This document shows, one piece after another, positions 22,293-33,600 of a stretch of 64,000 nucleotides of DNA. The notes beneath the pieces were generated by a model, which was given only the letters and a program-made list of their open reading frames with translations, was not told where the DNA came from and made no database searches. Origin of the DNA: Nymphaea colorata (lineage: Eukaryota > Streptophyta > Magnoliopsida > Nymphaeales > Nymphaeaceae); contig NC_045140.1 of NCBI RefSeq assembly GCF_008831285.2, positions 8,864,505 to 8,928,504 of the forward strand, given 5' to 3'. The position numbers and the translations under genes are program-made. Position 1 is the stretch's first letter; each line of letters begins with the position of its first letter.

Positions 22293-22844
22293 AGATAAGA
22301 GAGTGTGAAGCCATACATCTTAACATGATGTATATCGAAAAATTTTGATGTATATCATGTAGCAGTTTGAGAATAAGCAAATGGCTGACATCAAAAAGTT
22401 GGAAGACTGTTGACATTTAGACCAAGACGTCGGTTGCAACTTTCTCATTACCATTCTGAAAACGAAGAATGCAGAGCTTAGGTTCAACCCATATTCACTA
22501 CATATTTCATATATGTAAAGATAACATGGGATACATATGTCCTTTGTATAACCTTTCAACAACCATGATTCAAAGTATCATGGTTGTTTACATTGACTTT
22601 AAGGCCCTGTTTCAAGCACTGGAAAAATCTTGTGCATCGGTTGAAAAGTGTACGGGCGAGTGAAATTTCATCCATTCACCTCACGACGAACCAAACGTCG
22701 TGACATGTCACCCAAAAAACTCGTACGTTCGGGTGAATTTCATGCAGAAAAAGAGTCCGCCCTTGCAGGACGCACTTTTTCGTGCAGATATTATTGAGAG
22801 CCATTTGGGATCTCAATTTTTCCCTTGTTTCCCCGTTGACACCC

Positions 22845-22995
22845 TTCTACCCCTCTCCTCTCTCGCTGCCTCTCCACTCTCGGTCTCTCATTTCTCTCCT
22901 CTCTCGCGGTTCTTTCTTCTCTCATTCTCTCGTTCGTCTCTGCTCTCACTGTTCTCTTGTTGTTTCGTTCCTCACCCATCTCTCTTTACTCTCTC
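22845..22995. repeat. Pyrimidine-rich tract, unit 2 copy
   Basis: Copy of the CT-rich tract inside the unit 2 Harbinger-like element, shorter than in unit 1. It is followed by a leader-like segment to about 23070 that is shared with unit 3 and missing in unit 1. Confidence 0.8.
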
Positions 22996-23336
22996 TTCAT
23001 TCGCAGGCCTTCATATGCAATAGGAAATTTGTGTGAATCTCTCACCCATTTGCTCCATTACTCAGGTATGCCTCTTTTATGTCTCGCAGTTTTTGGAAAT
23101 TAGCTCAACACTGACGCTAATTCCTAGTTCTTCGGATATAATTTGCATCAGTATTTTGTCATTGGCCTTTTCTTCTTTTGGCCTATAATGTTAAATTTGC
23201 TAATGTGGTTGTCAATTGCCATCAATTTATGTTGAAGTTGCCTGAAATTCTTCTACATCGAAGACTCAGAAAAATGAAACCAAGATAGCTCGAACTCTAG
23301 CTTTGAAAATCCCCATTTTTAACAAACTATGATTAC

Positions 23337-23555
23337 CAAGATGCTACTGGTCAAGGCTTATTTACGCACATATTTGATCTCTTCACAGAAGCATATCAAA
23401 AAATGAAAACGTTGAAGGTGTTAAAAAAGACTATCTCTACTTGGTCTTGCATCCTTGCATGTGAACGATTGAGGGTGATTCTCTATAGGTTGGTTCAATC
23501 TCAAACTGAAGGAGTGACTGAGATTGCAGTGTGTTGTCGTCTTTGCACTGATTAA
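23337..23555 (+). pseudogene. Exon-like ORF inside Harbinger-like element (unrecognised), unit 2
   Basis: Same captured-exon candidate as at 4021-4155. Small indels after the KMKTL motif shift the frame, so it stays open longer (72 codons) and enters a different, Cys-containing tail before TAA. The shared first third and divergent tail suggest no current constraint. Product unknown. Confidence 0.3.
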
Positions 23556-24602
23556 GGGGATCTAAATGCACAACATCTTGCTCAAACCAGTAGATTGTTT
23601 TGATAAAATCTCTTGTAGTCAAAACTATGTAAGTGAACGAAAACTATTTGATTGCAATCTATTGAAAATGCTGTGCACCGAATTGCTTCAGGGCTGCAAG
23701 GGCCTAATGGTGGCACCAGCAAAAACCAGAGGGAACTTTGGCATCTAATGAACTGTAAAAGGGTTTGCTGAATGATGGTTTGGAGTAGATAAAGGCCATC
23801 TGAAACACCATGTGATTTTTGGATATTCTGAAGTTCATGTGATTTCAAAGCATCAAAGGCACTCTGTCCAGTTTTAGAAGTCATTGAGAAACGAAATTGT
23901 GATTCTTAGTTGAAAATCCACTTCCTTTGGATACTACAATTCAGGATCACGAGATTGTCCATGTGATCAATCAACTAAACTCTCAGCTATAACTGATCAT
24001 CCATGGATGACCAAATTATGTAGTTGGTTCCTTTTATTTCCTTTTCTTCAAGGCTGGTTGCTTTATCCCAATGAAGTGTTAATAGGATGGCATTTCTTCA
24101 ATCAATTGTACATCAATTCAAAATCAAGTTCTGCTTTTTGAGTAAACTGGCCATGTGCCAATCCACCCAGGTCATATGATTCTTTAACTGACCTTTTTAT
24201 TCTCTCACTGTTGTTGGATGAAGTTAATTTTGTTATTGATCATCTTTGCTAACTTTTTATTCTCTTAAATGACATGGATTGGTTATGCATCTCCGTGAGT
24301 ATGAAGAACTTGCTGAAGATGGTAATCAGTTCTATGCTTTGTCCTAACATTTTTCCCTTTGGTGGCTCTCATTTTAATCTTCACATGCTTTTGTATTAGA
24401 ATTGGTGAGAAGAAGATTCTTCATTATGTTCTTTAACTTTGTCTCTCAACTTGTTTCAACAAGTGCCAGTCTCATATATTTTACCCTGTGCACCAAACGC
24501 AGTTAATTTTACCCTACAAAAAACTACCATGTGCATCAAACAGAATTAATTTTGTCATGTTAAATTCTTCCCTGCCATCAAACGGGGCCTAAGAGTAGGG
24601 TT

Positions 24603-24888
24603 TGTAGAAACACACACCAAGATGGAGAGAAAGAGAAGGAACACACAATATACGTGGAAAACCTCAAAGAGAGGTGAAAAACCACGGAGAAGCTCTAACC
24701 TAGGTGCACAACCGCAACCCTAGGAGAGAGAAAATGTTATTCCACTTAATTCAACACTTACACATAAGTGACAATATATAGAGGGAGAGAGGAGAAGCCG
24801 CCTAGGGTACCGAGCCCACCTCGGTACCCGCGCCCCATAGAACCGGGTCCAGATATGGACCCGGTTCCCACAACAACATATTCTAACA
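24603..24888 (-). repeat. Copia A 3-prime LTR
   Basis: 286 bp. On minus it begins TGTTAGAATATG and ends GTGTTTCTACA (TG..CA). It contains two neat hairpins: CCGGGTCCA-GATA-TGGACCCGG (24843-24864) and TACCGAG / CTCGGTA (24808-24826). The pol stop codon TAG lies in its first six bases. Confidence 0.92.
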
Positions 24889-27370
24889 CTCCCCCTCAAG
24901 CTTGGCATACATGTCAAACATGCCAAGCTTGCTAACATTCTTTTCGAATGAAGAAGTACAAAGCCCTTTAGTTAGGACGTCTGCAACTTGATCTTCATAC
25001 TTCATATATGGCAGAATCAGCTCCTTTGAGTCAATGCGTTCCCGGATAAAGTGACGGTCAATCTCCACATGTTTGGTCCTGTCATGTAGAACTGGATTAT
25101 TGGCAAGATTAATCGCAGACTTGTTGTCACAGTACATCTTCATTTTATCTTCCAGTTCCACACCAATATCAGTCAAAAGGATCTTCAGCCACAGCATCTC
25201 TGTAACTCCCATTGCAACAGCCTTGTACTCAGCCTCAGCACTAGACCTCGAACACACTTCTTGCCTCTTGCTTCTCCAAACAACTAGGTTACCTCCAAGA
25301 AAGATACAATACCCTGTAGTGGACCTCCTTGTGTCAGTTCAACCTGCCCAATCTGCATCTGAGTAGCCCTCAATAGTAAGTTTGTCTTGTCGAGTATACA
25401 GCAGTCCTTTTCCTGGGTCATTCTTTAGATATCCCAACACTCTTTCTGCACTCTTCCAGTGACAATCCGTGGGAGCATGCATAAATTGACTTAGCACATT
25501 TACCGCATACGTGATATCAGGGCGAGTTAGAGTAAGATAGATAAGCTTACCTACTAGCCTCTGATATCGCCCTTTTCCTTCCTCATCCAGAATAGTGCCT
25601 GTCTTGATACTTATCTTAGTCCCCGATTCCATAGGAGTAAGATAGGGCCTACAACCAAGTTTACCTGTCTCCTTTAGTAAGTCAAGAGTGTACTTCCTTT
25701 GATTCATAACCAGCCCTGTCTCTGATCGAGCAATCTCTATCCCCAGAAAGTATCTCAGTTTACCCAGATCCTTGAGGTCGAATTCTTTAGCTAATCTCTC
25801 CTTCATCTTCCTGTTTTCTTCCTCATCATTGCCAGTGACAATCATATCATCAACGTAGACAAGGAGAAGACTCACCAGACCATCTCTCTGCTTTATGAAT
25901 AGGGTATGATCTCCATTTCCTTGCTTGTACCCATTAGACTTCATAACGATCCTTAGTCTCTCAAACCAAGCTCTAGGCGACTGCTTCAAGCCATACAAAG
26001 CTTTCTTGAGGTGACAACATTTTCCCTCTTGAACATACCCGAGAGGCATGCTCATATAGACTTCTTCCTCCATATGGTCGTTCAAGAATGCATTTTTAAC
26101 ATCAAGCTGGTCCATGCGCCACTTCCTGTGCACAGCAAGAGCAAGAATAACCCTCACGGTCTTCAACTTTGCAACAGGGGCAAAGGTCTCAAGATAGTCA
26201 ATCCCATACTTCTGGCTGAACTCCTTTGCAACCAGACGAGCTTTATATCGATCTACAGTGCCATCAGGTTTATACTTCACGTTGTACACCCACTTAGAGC
26301 CAACTAAGTGTGTCCCTTTAGGGATATCAACCACTTCCCATGTTTTGTTCTTAGCTAACGCACCCATCTCCTCCGTCATAGCATGTAACCACTTGGGATC
26401 ATCCTTAGCATCATCCATCGACCTGGGAATAACAACTTTGGATAAGGTTGTGATAAAACATTTGTAATTTGTACTGAGCTTAGCATAAGAAACAAATCTC
26501 TGAATAGGGTGAGAAGTACATGACCTGGTGCCTTTGCGCAAAGCAATGGGGAGTTGTCCATTCGATGGACTTGGGTCATCCAGGGAGATCACAGGATTGG
26601 GATTGGTTCTATCCTCATCACCAACATCTTCCACTGTAGCTTTCTCCTTTCTGACATAAACCTGGCCAAACAAGTGATCCCTGGCAACAGTGGGCTGAGC
26701 ATCCACCGTGACCCCTTCCATATAACTGCCCTTCTCATTACTGACCGTGACCGTGTCAATCACACTGGGACTAACCTTGTAGTCCAAAAACTCCATAAAC
26801 TGAATCAGCTGATTAGAGGAATACTCTTCCCCTTTGTTCCCAATACACTCCCCCTGAAGAGGATTCACCGGAAAATACGACTCATGTTCATGAAATGTGA
26901 CATCCCTCGAAACATACACTTTGGAAGTAGTGGGATCCACACATTTGTACCCCTTCTGAGTGGAAGAGTAACCTAAGAAAACCCTTTTAATAGACCGGGG
27001 ATCAAGTTTTTTGAGAGTAGGGCTATGATTATGCACAAAACAACTGCACCCAAAGACACGAGGAGTAAGAGGCCACGGATTCTGAGTGGGCCACAAGGTA
27101 GAATAAGGAGACTGACCATCCAACACCCTAGTAGGCATACGGTTAATGAGGTGTGCACTAGTGAGAAGTGCATCACCCCAATACCGCTTCGGGACATGGC
27201 GTTGGAACATAATGGCCCGGGTAACATTCAAAAGATGACGATTTTTACGTTCAGCTATACCATTTTGAGGAGGGGTATAACTACAAGAGGTTTCATGAAC
27301 AATACCCTTGCCTTTCAAGAAATCATCAAGGGATTGAGAGACATTCCCTAGCATTATCCGTACGGAAAGC
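24883..27370 (-). pseudogene. Copia A integrase C-half, RT and RNase H
   Basis: Continues the polyprotein in a shifted frame from about 27360. Integrase third acidic residue in PQNGIAERKNR; the GKNR-type tail HVFGCSCFVH region; reverse transcriptase from KWVYNVKYKPDG through KARLVAKEFSQKYGIDY, MDQLDVKNAFL, LKKALYGLKQSPRAW to the catalytic YVDDM; connection; RNase H with SDADWAG, SRSSAEAEYKA and DNKSAINLANN. One in-frame TGA at 25341-25339, inside RNase H right after DADWAG, interrupts an otherwise open frame that ends at a TAG inside the LTR (24883). RT itself is intact. A plant copia polyprotein is usually one ORF of about 1300-1400 residues, which fits the sum. Confidence 0.93.
24889..24899 (-). 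other. Copia A polypurine tract
   Basis: TTGAGGGGGAG on minus, immediately upstream of the 3-prime LTR; it would prime plus-strand DNA synthesis. The last codons of the pol frame overlap it. Confidence 0.9.
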
Positions 27371-29185
27371 TTGAACAGTTGTATGGAATTGAGTCTCAAC
27401 AAAGGCAACAAAGTTTTTCACAACTGCTGGAACCTGACTACGGTCTCGCAATAAGTACACGAACGTACATCTAGAGTAATCATCAATAAGCGTCAAAAAA
27501 TAGTGACAACCACCACACGTGGGTACTCCAGAAGGACCCCAAACATCGGAATGAACTAAGGCAAACGGATGAGTGGTTTTATTCAATGAGATAGGGTACG
27601 AAGCCCTGACATGTTTAGCCAATTGACACACTTCACAAGCGAAGGAGTCAATGGAGACAGAAGCAAACAAATGAGGAAACAACTTCTTTATTAACTGAAA
27701 TGGGAGATGTCCAAGACGCTCGTGCCATCGCAGAACAGTAGATCTATCATTCACACCAGACAAATGACCACTCGTGGCAGAAATCAATGCTGAAGCAACT
27801 TGCACCGGCAATCTATAGAGCCCATCAGAACCAATCCCAATCTTCTTCCCCGTCACCAAGTCCTGCAGGGAACAGTGATCAGCAGAGAAAATCAGATTAC
27901 AGTTTAATTCTTTAGTAATACTGCTGACAGAGAGTAAGTTCACAGGAATATTTGGAACATGCAAGGAATTGTGGAGACGGTATTTGTTCAACAGGGACAA
28001 GCTCCCTTTCCCAGCCACAGAGATAGAAGACCCATCTGCCATAGACACGCGTTGCTTGCCAGAGGAAAGTTGATATTCTTGAAAGAGTTTAGAGTCCCCT
28101 GTCATGTGGTGAGTGGCTCCACTATCAACAATCCAATCACCAAGAGAAGGGTTACCTTGATCAGTCGAGGCAACGAGGGCTTGGGCTAGCTGAGCCCCTT
28201 CAGACGTGGAGGACTCCTCAGGGGTAGTAGATAGGCGGCTGATGTACGCCTGTAGCTCCTTGAGTTGAGCAGGGGACAGCTTGGACTTTGCACCACTAGA
28301 AGAATTGCTCTGACTGGAATCAGACACAGAAGGGCTACGCTTGCCAGAGGGAGGACAACCTCTGACCAGTCTCTTCTCGGGATGAAGATCCCAACAGAAA
28401 TCCACCGAATGCCCCAACTTGTTGCAATGAGTGCAATGCCGGGCAGGACGCTGCCCAGTCCCAGAGGCACGGCTGACAAAGGCAGAAGGGCCATGACCGG
28501 TGTCAAGATGCATCACCGGGCGGCATTGTTCTTCAGACTCAACTCGGGCATATACTTCCTCTATCCCCGGAATTTCATCACTATTAAGAATCTGGCTACA
28601 AATAGACTCAAATTCATCCCGCAGGCCTCCCAGAAACAAAAACGTACGGTCCATCCATTCCTTTTCCCAGTAGAGGGAATGATCTGAACCGCACTTCCAC
28701 TCATCAGTCACATGATAATCTAGCTCCTCCCATTTGGTCTTCAGGGCAGCATAGAAGGCAGCAACAGACAAATCACCCTGTGTCAGGGAGTAAATACTGC
28801 GTTTAATCTGATAGGTACGCAGATGTCTCTTCTTGCGACCATACATCTTCGCAAGCACAGTCCACATATCAAAAGAGGTCGGCTTCCGCAGAATGAGGGG
28901 CTGGATATCGGAGGACACAGAGCTGATAATCCATACCTTCACTTGGCTGTCCTCCAACGCCCACGTTGCCCATTGAGGATCAGATTTGATGGGCGCAGGT
29001 TTGTCGCCAGTGATGTAAGAGAGACGCCCACGGCTAGTAATCCCAATCTCGAGAGCGGCAGACCAAGATAGGTAATTGTCCTTGGTCAGACGGATGGAGG
29101 GGACCTGGATCGGCACGTTCTCAGTCTTGGAAGCGTTGCCCGCGTCAAGAACAGCATCTTTTTGAGTCTCCATCGCGTCTGCCAT
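27326..29185 (-). pseudogene. Copia A gag, protease and integrase N-half
   Basis: Frame from MADAMETQ at 29185. Residues are counted from the in-frame ATG at 29215, ten codons upstream. Gag core at about 45-235 (TKDNYLSWS..., FLFLGGLRDEFE); CCHC zinc knuckle CTHCNKLGHSVDFC at 261-274; aspartic protease DSGATHH at 364-370; pre-integrase HHCC finger (H498, H503, C527, C530); integrase DDE residues D557 (HSDVWGP) and D620 (RTDNA). The frame then breaks by a small indel near 27345, just after RTDNA, and stops at 27326. The rest of integrase continues in the next frame. I read this as damage, since it lies inside the integrase catalytic core rather than at a gag-pol border. Confidence 0.93.
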
Positions 29186-29482
29186 CACAAACACGCACAC
29201 AGCAACAAGAGGCACAGCGGCGAGAACTAGGCAGAGGCGACGGGAATGAGGCAGCGGCTACGGAAGGCAGGCGGCGACGTTCCTGGGCGGCGCTGGGAAC
29301 GATGGACGGCGATGGCGATGGGCAGCGGTGGCGCGGGACGGCGGCGGCGCTGAAGTGGGCAACGGCAGTGATGGACAGCGGCAACGCAGCAGAGAACAAC
29401 CGCGCCGGACGGTGGCGGCGCCGCTGGCAGCGCTGGACGGTGGCGGCGCAGCTGGCAGCGCTGGACGGCGGCAGCGCAGCAG
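29186..29482. repeat. GC-rich leader with short tandem repeats in copia A
   Basis: A sharply GC-rich stretch in AT-rich surroundings, made of CGGCGG, GGCAGCG and CTGGACGGTGGC themes; a 26-29-bp unit containing GCTGGCAGCGCTGGACGG is repeated at about 29420-29475. It lies between gag and the 5-prime LTR, where the primer-binding site should be. All the overlapping ORFs on both strands are compositional shadows. Confidence 0.85.
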
Positions 29483-29745
29483 AGAGAAAGAGAAGGAACA
29501 CACAATATACGTGGAAAACCTCAAAGAGAGGTGAAAAACCACGGAGAAGCTCTAACCTAGGTGCACAACCGCAACCCTAGGAGAGAGAAAATGTTATTCC
29601 ACTTAATTCAACACTTACACATAAGTGACAATATATAGAGGGAGAGAGGAGAAGCTGCCTAGGGTACCGACCCTGCCTCGGTACCCGCACCCCATAGAAC
29701 CGGGTCTAGATATGGACCCAGTTCCCACAACAACATATTCTAACA
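29483..29745 (-). repeat. Copia A 5-prime LTR, inner end lost
   Basis: About 263 bp match the 3-prime LTR from TGTTAGAATATG inward, but the last 22 bp or so (ending TTTCTACA) are absent and replaced by GC-rich sequence. Seven substitutions are visible, clustered in the promoter-distal third; both hairpin stems are partly broken by them. Confidence 0.9.
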
Positions 29746-30662
29746 GGGTTAATATGCAAATGTTTGTATACCTTCAGTTATGTCTTCATATCCTCTGCAT
29801 GTGTGTTTGCCTTCAATGTTGTTGTCACAATCTTGTAATTGTTCAACTTTTTCTCTCAATTGCAATATCTATTCTTGTGAAATGTCGTTCATTAATAAAA
29901 AACTGTACATTATCTTTTTTCAATAAATTGGAGCCATTTTTGTTGCATAACATCTAAATATGGTAACAAAATCTCTGTGTTCCCTGTAAAAATAACAAAT
30001 AGCGTGTTATGAACAATGCCAAACATTGATGTACTGCAAACTAACAATTCAATATATATTGACACGTACATAATTTCGACAACCATAAAACAACAGCCCT
30101 GAATTTGGACAATTTTTTACTATAAAATGACTGTTGACAATTCACATTTACATGATAAATTTGATACTTAGAAGAGTGTGCCATTTTCACTAGCTATGGA
30201 TTTGTTACAAGAAGTGATTAATACTAATAACAGCATTACACAACCTAAAAATGATTCATAAAATTCTACAAAACCATTAAGCATGTGCATTTACAAAAAT
30301 GAAATTGCAATGATAATAAGCTTTTCTCAAAGTTGAATTGTGGACAACTTGTCCCTCAAATACTACAACAAGAATGACAAGATGAAACTATATTTGCCAA
30401 ATTAAGCTCCATCATGACACAACAGTGTGCTTTTAAAGCAGATCACCCATGATATCCAACGTGCCTTCAAGACATATATGCAAGTGAAAACATCCCTTTT
30501 CCTCTACGTTTCTCTTCTCTTAGAAATTAATCCTCTCGATATGGCCCAAGCCTAATATTCATGCCTTGGTCACATGAACTTATTCAAGTACAAACGTATG
30601 CACATGTGTTTGTTTTGCTGATTTATATGGCAGTTCCAGCAACCATTCGCTATGTCACCTGA

Positions 30663-33600
30663 GTGCGGGGTGCGGGTGCTGGCGCGGCACATCTCAAAAA
30701 ATTTTGGTGCGGCAGTGCGGCGAGAGTATGTTATTATATAATATATATGACAAAAAATTGTCTATAAACCACAAAATTATTAAATGACAAGATGAAAATT
30801 GTAATTTGTTAATCATGATATCATTATCAATCATCAATTCAACATTCAACAAGAAATATACTCTAGTTTTGAGTTCACAGAATCACAGTTCATACAGTCA
30901 TACTTCATAGTCCTTACATCAATACATATTACATCATCAATCAGAGTTGCGTTCCACTTCCACTTCCACCAATATCTTAATTTTCTTGAATATTTTCAAT
31001 GATATCATCAGCATCAAAGGCCTCAGAAGGAACAATTGGATCAGCAAAATCCATGTTAACAGTATATAAATTGTGTTCTCCTTCGAAATCAAATTCATTT
31101 GGATTTACATCCTAATATTCAGATGACCCACAACTGCATTTTATTAAAGACAAAAGTTAAACAATAAAAAATATGTACCACAAAAATATAGAAAATCTAA
31201 TACAACAAAAGAAATTGGGTAAAACAAAACAACCTAATAAAGAAATACCTGTATTCATTTTCTTTCCTTGAAAGAAGATGCAAATTATAATGCACACAAA
31301 CCAAGTCCTCTTCACGTTGGCTAGTGAGCTTGTTCCTTTTAATGTTGTGTATATGACCATATATGCTCCAATTTCTTTTACAACCCGATGATGTAACAGG
31401 TTGTGATAGTAACTTCGAAGCAAGCTTATGAAGCATGGGCATTTCTGATCCTTAAGACGCCCACCAATCAAAAGAACTCAAGTCATCATCTTCTCTTGCA
31501 TCTGCTGCGCATTCTAAACTAAAATCTCCTAAAGAAAACTCGTTATATTCACAAATAGCATCTCCTCTTGCATAAGAATCTGTAAAAAGTCTATCCATAC
31601 ATGACATTCTTTGAGCATTTAATTCATTATCTAGATTTGGAGTAACATGTCTAGGAGCTCCTTCAATTCATTTTTTACTCTAATATTTGGGATTTAAAGA
31701 ATGAGTCATGCAATGCAAGGGAATATTGATTTCATCTCATCTTTCAACTAATATTGTACTTATGCGATCAAAGAACTCTGAATTATCAAGTACAATATCA
31801 TTTTTTTTCTTTCTTAAAAACTATACATTGAATTTGTTCAATCATATCGTCCCATATTGCGTACAGTTTATGAAGCATATGATCATCTTTATCAACAGCT
31901 CTCAACATGCACCGAATTGGCTCTGTCAAATCTAAAAAAATATGCAATTTTATCCCACCATTTATTTTCAACAGTAAGGTTTTTAATACTTTGAGCTTTA
32001 ACCTTATCTTCAACCTGATAAAAGTTCCACTCTCAAATAAACACCACTTGAATAAGTGCATCTCACACTTTTTGAATTCTTTCCAACATGAAAATTATTG
32101 AAGCAAATCGTGTCTCTGCAAACTCTAACAATCTCAAATCAGAAAAACTACTACAAAGAGCCAATGCATGTTGTTGATTAACGATGAAATTTCTAATGTT
32201 TCTTACATCTTTTTCAATCTCTTGAATCCATGAAAATAGCTCATGTCCCTTAGGATCTACATCTTGACTTGAAGGATAGCATATGTCCTTCAGTGCTAAA
32301 TTTAAAGTACGTGCAACACATGGAGTCCAAAAAATATGTGAAAACTCATACCTCAAACTAACTCCAGCACTTTTGCATAAAGCAGCATTGTCTGTATTGA
32401 GCTACACCACTTTATCAGAACCAACCTCCTTGGTAGCTTCTACAAATAATTGTTTCAAATATCCAGGATCTTTATATTCTCCAGATGCATCAACTGCCTT
32501 CAAAAATATTGGTTAACCATGTGCAATGACAATAAAATTAATTAGTGGACGTCTTTCAATATCTGTCAATCCATCAGAAACAATTCATACCCCAGCCATG
32601 TTCCATTTAAACTTTTTTCTTTCTAAACTTTGTTCAACCTCATTTTTTTCATCATGAAGAAGTGATGTGTGCAACCTTTCTGAACCGGAAGGTATATATC
32701 CTGATAATTTGCAATTTGCAAGTATAGTACAAGCTTTCTTCCGAAATGGATTTCTGGCTACATTGAAAGGAATGCAGCTAGAATAGAAAAACTTAGCAAT
32801 CACTTTATCTATTTCAACTCTTCCGCAAGAATGAAAACATGTCTCTATAGTTTTTCTTTTTCTATAAGAACTCTTAGGATTTGTCATAATAATACTTGTT
32901 TTCTTCTTGTTGTGGATTGCATCAGCATGATCTTGCAACCTCTTGAACTCTCGAACTTTTTCTGTAGAAATTTTTGTACATCCTTGAATTCTATGACTGA
33001 CAACATCAACAAATGTGCCTTAATTCTTGTGTAAGATCCTACAATTGTACCTTGACAATATTTGCATACAAAATGCACATTTCCACCACCACTGCCTACA
33101 TCTTTAGTGACCGCTTTCATTTCTTTCCATAGTGGTTGTTCTTCAAAAGCAAATGCTTCACAAGGTAGTGTAGAAGACTTTGAAACATCACGTTCATCCA
33201 CATTCACACTACATGAAGAACTAATCGCAGGAGAATCTGAAACAACATCATTTCATTTCGTTCTGTTTGCCATCTTTTGTGGTTTTACCTTCAAAGTTCA
33301 AAATAAAAAATTTCAAATATAACAAATTTTAGATTCTAAGAATAGATAACAAAATAGACTATATACTGTGTAACTACAGTGTTTCTATATGAACCCATTG
33401 GATCTAAAAATTTTCAATAGGGCAAAGCTAGAAGTTACGGAATTCCCACATTATTTAGATTGTTTATAGTTTCAACAAAGAATCCAAAAAAATCCAGTCT
33501 AACCAAAATAACATGATCATGATCATGATAAAGAGATTCCAAAAACAACCCAATAACTTTCCGAAAGAATCCAGCAGCTAACAAACACAAAGAAGTCACA

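Larger units (their letters stand above)
22603..24589. mobile_element. PIF/Harbinger-like non-autonomous element, unit 2 copy
   Basis: Same element as in unit 1, about 1.99 kb. It is flanked on both sides by TAA (22600-22602 and 24590-24592), as expected for a PIF/Harbinger 3-bp target duplication. Termini are GGCCCTGTTTCAAGC on the left and ...CATCAAACGGGGCC on the right. The copia A retrotransposon landed about 13 bp beyond the right end. It has no transposase. Confidence 0.75.
24603..29745 (-). mobile_element. Copia A, near-complete Ty1/copia retrotransposon
   Basis: About 5.14 kb on minus, flanked by the direct repeat GGGTT (24598-24602 and 29746-29750), while units 1 and 3 show one GGGTT and no insert. 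Order on minus: 5-prime LTR, GC-rich leader, gag, protease, integrase, reverse transcriptase, RNase H, polypurine tract, 3-prime LTR. This domain order (integrase before RT) is diagnostic of Ty1/copia. Two coding breaks and a missing primer-binding site make it non-autonomous today. The LTRs differ at 7 of about 264 shared positions. Confidence 0.95.

Noticed and set aside
29145-29580. Cluster of Pro/Ala/Arg-rich ORFs on both strands
   Set aside because: Shadows of the GC-rich leader repeats of copia A.
24603-29745. Endogenous pararetrovirus or Ty3/gypsy element
   Set aside because: Integrase lies before reverse transcriptase, the RT has the copia YVDDM context, and there is no movement or coat protein.
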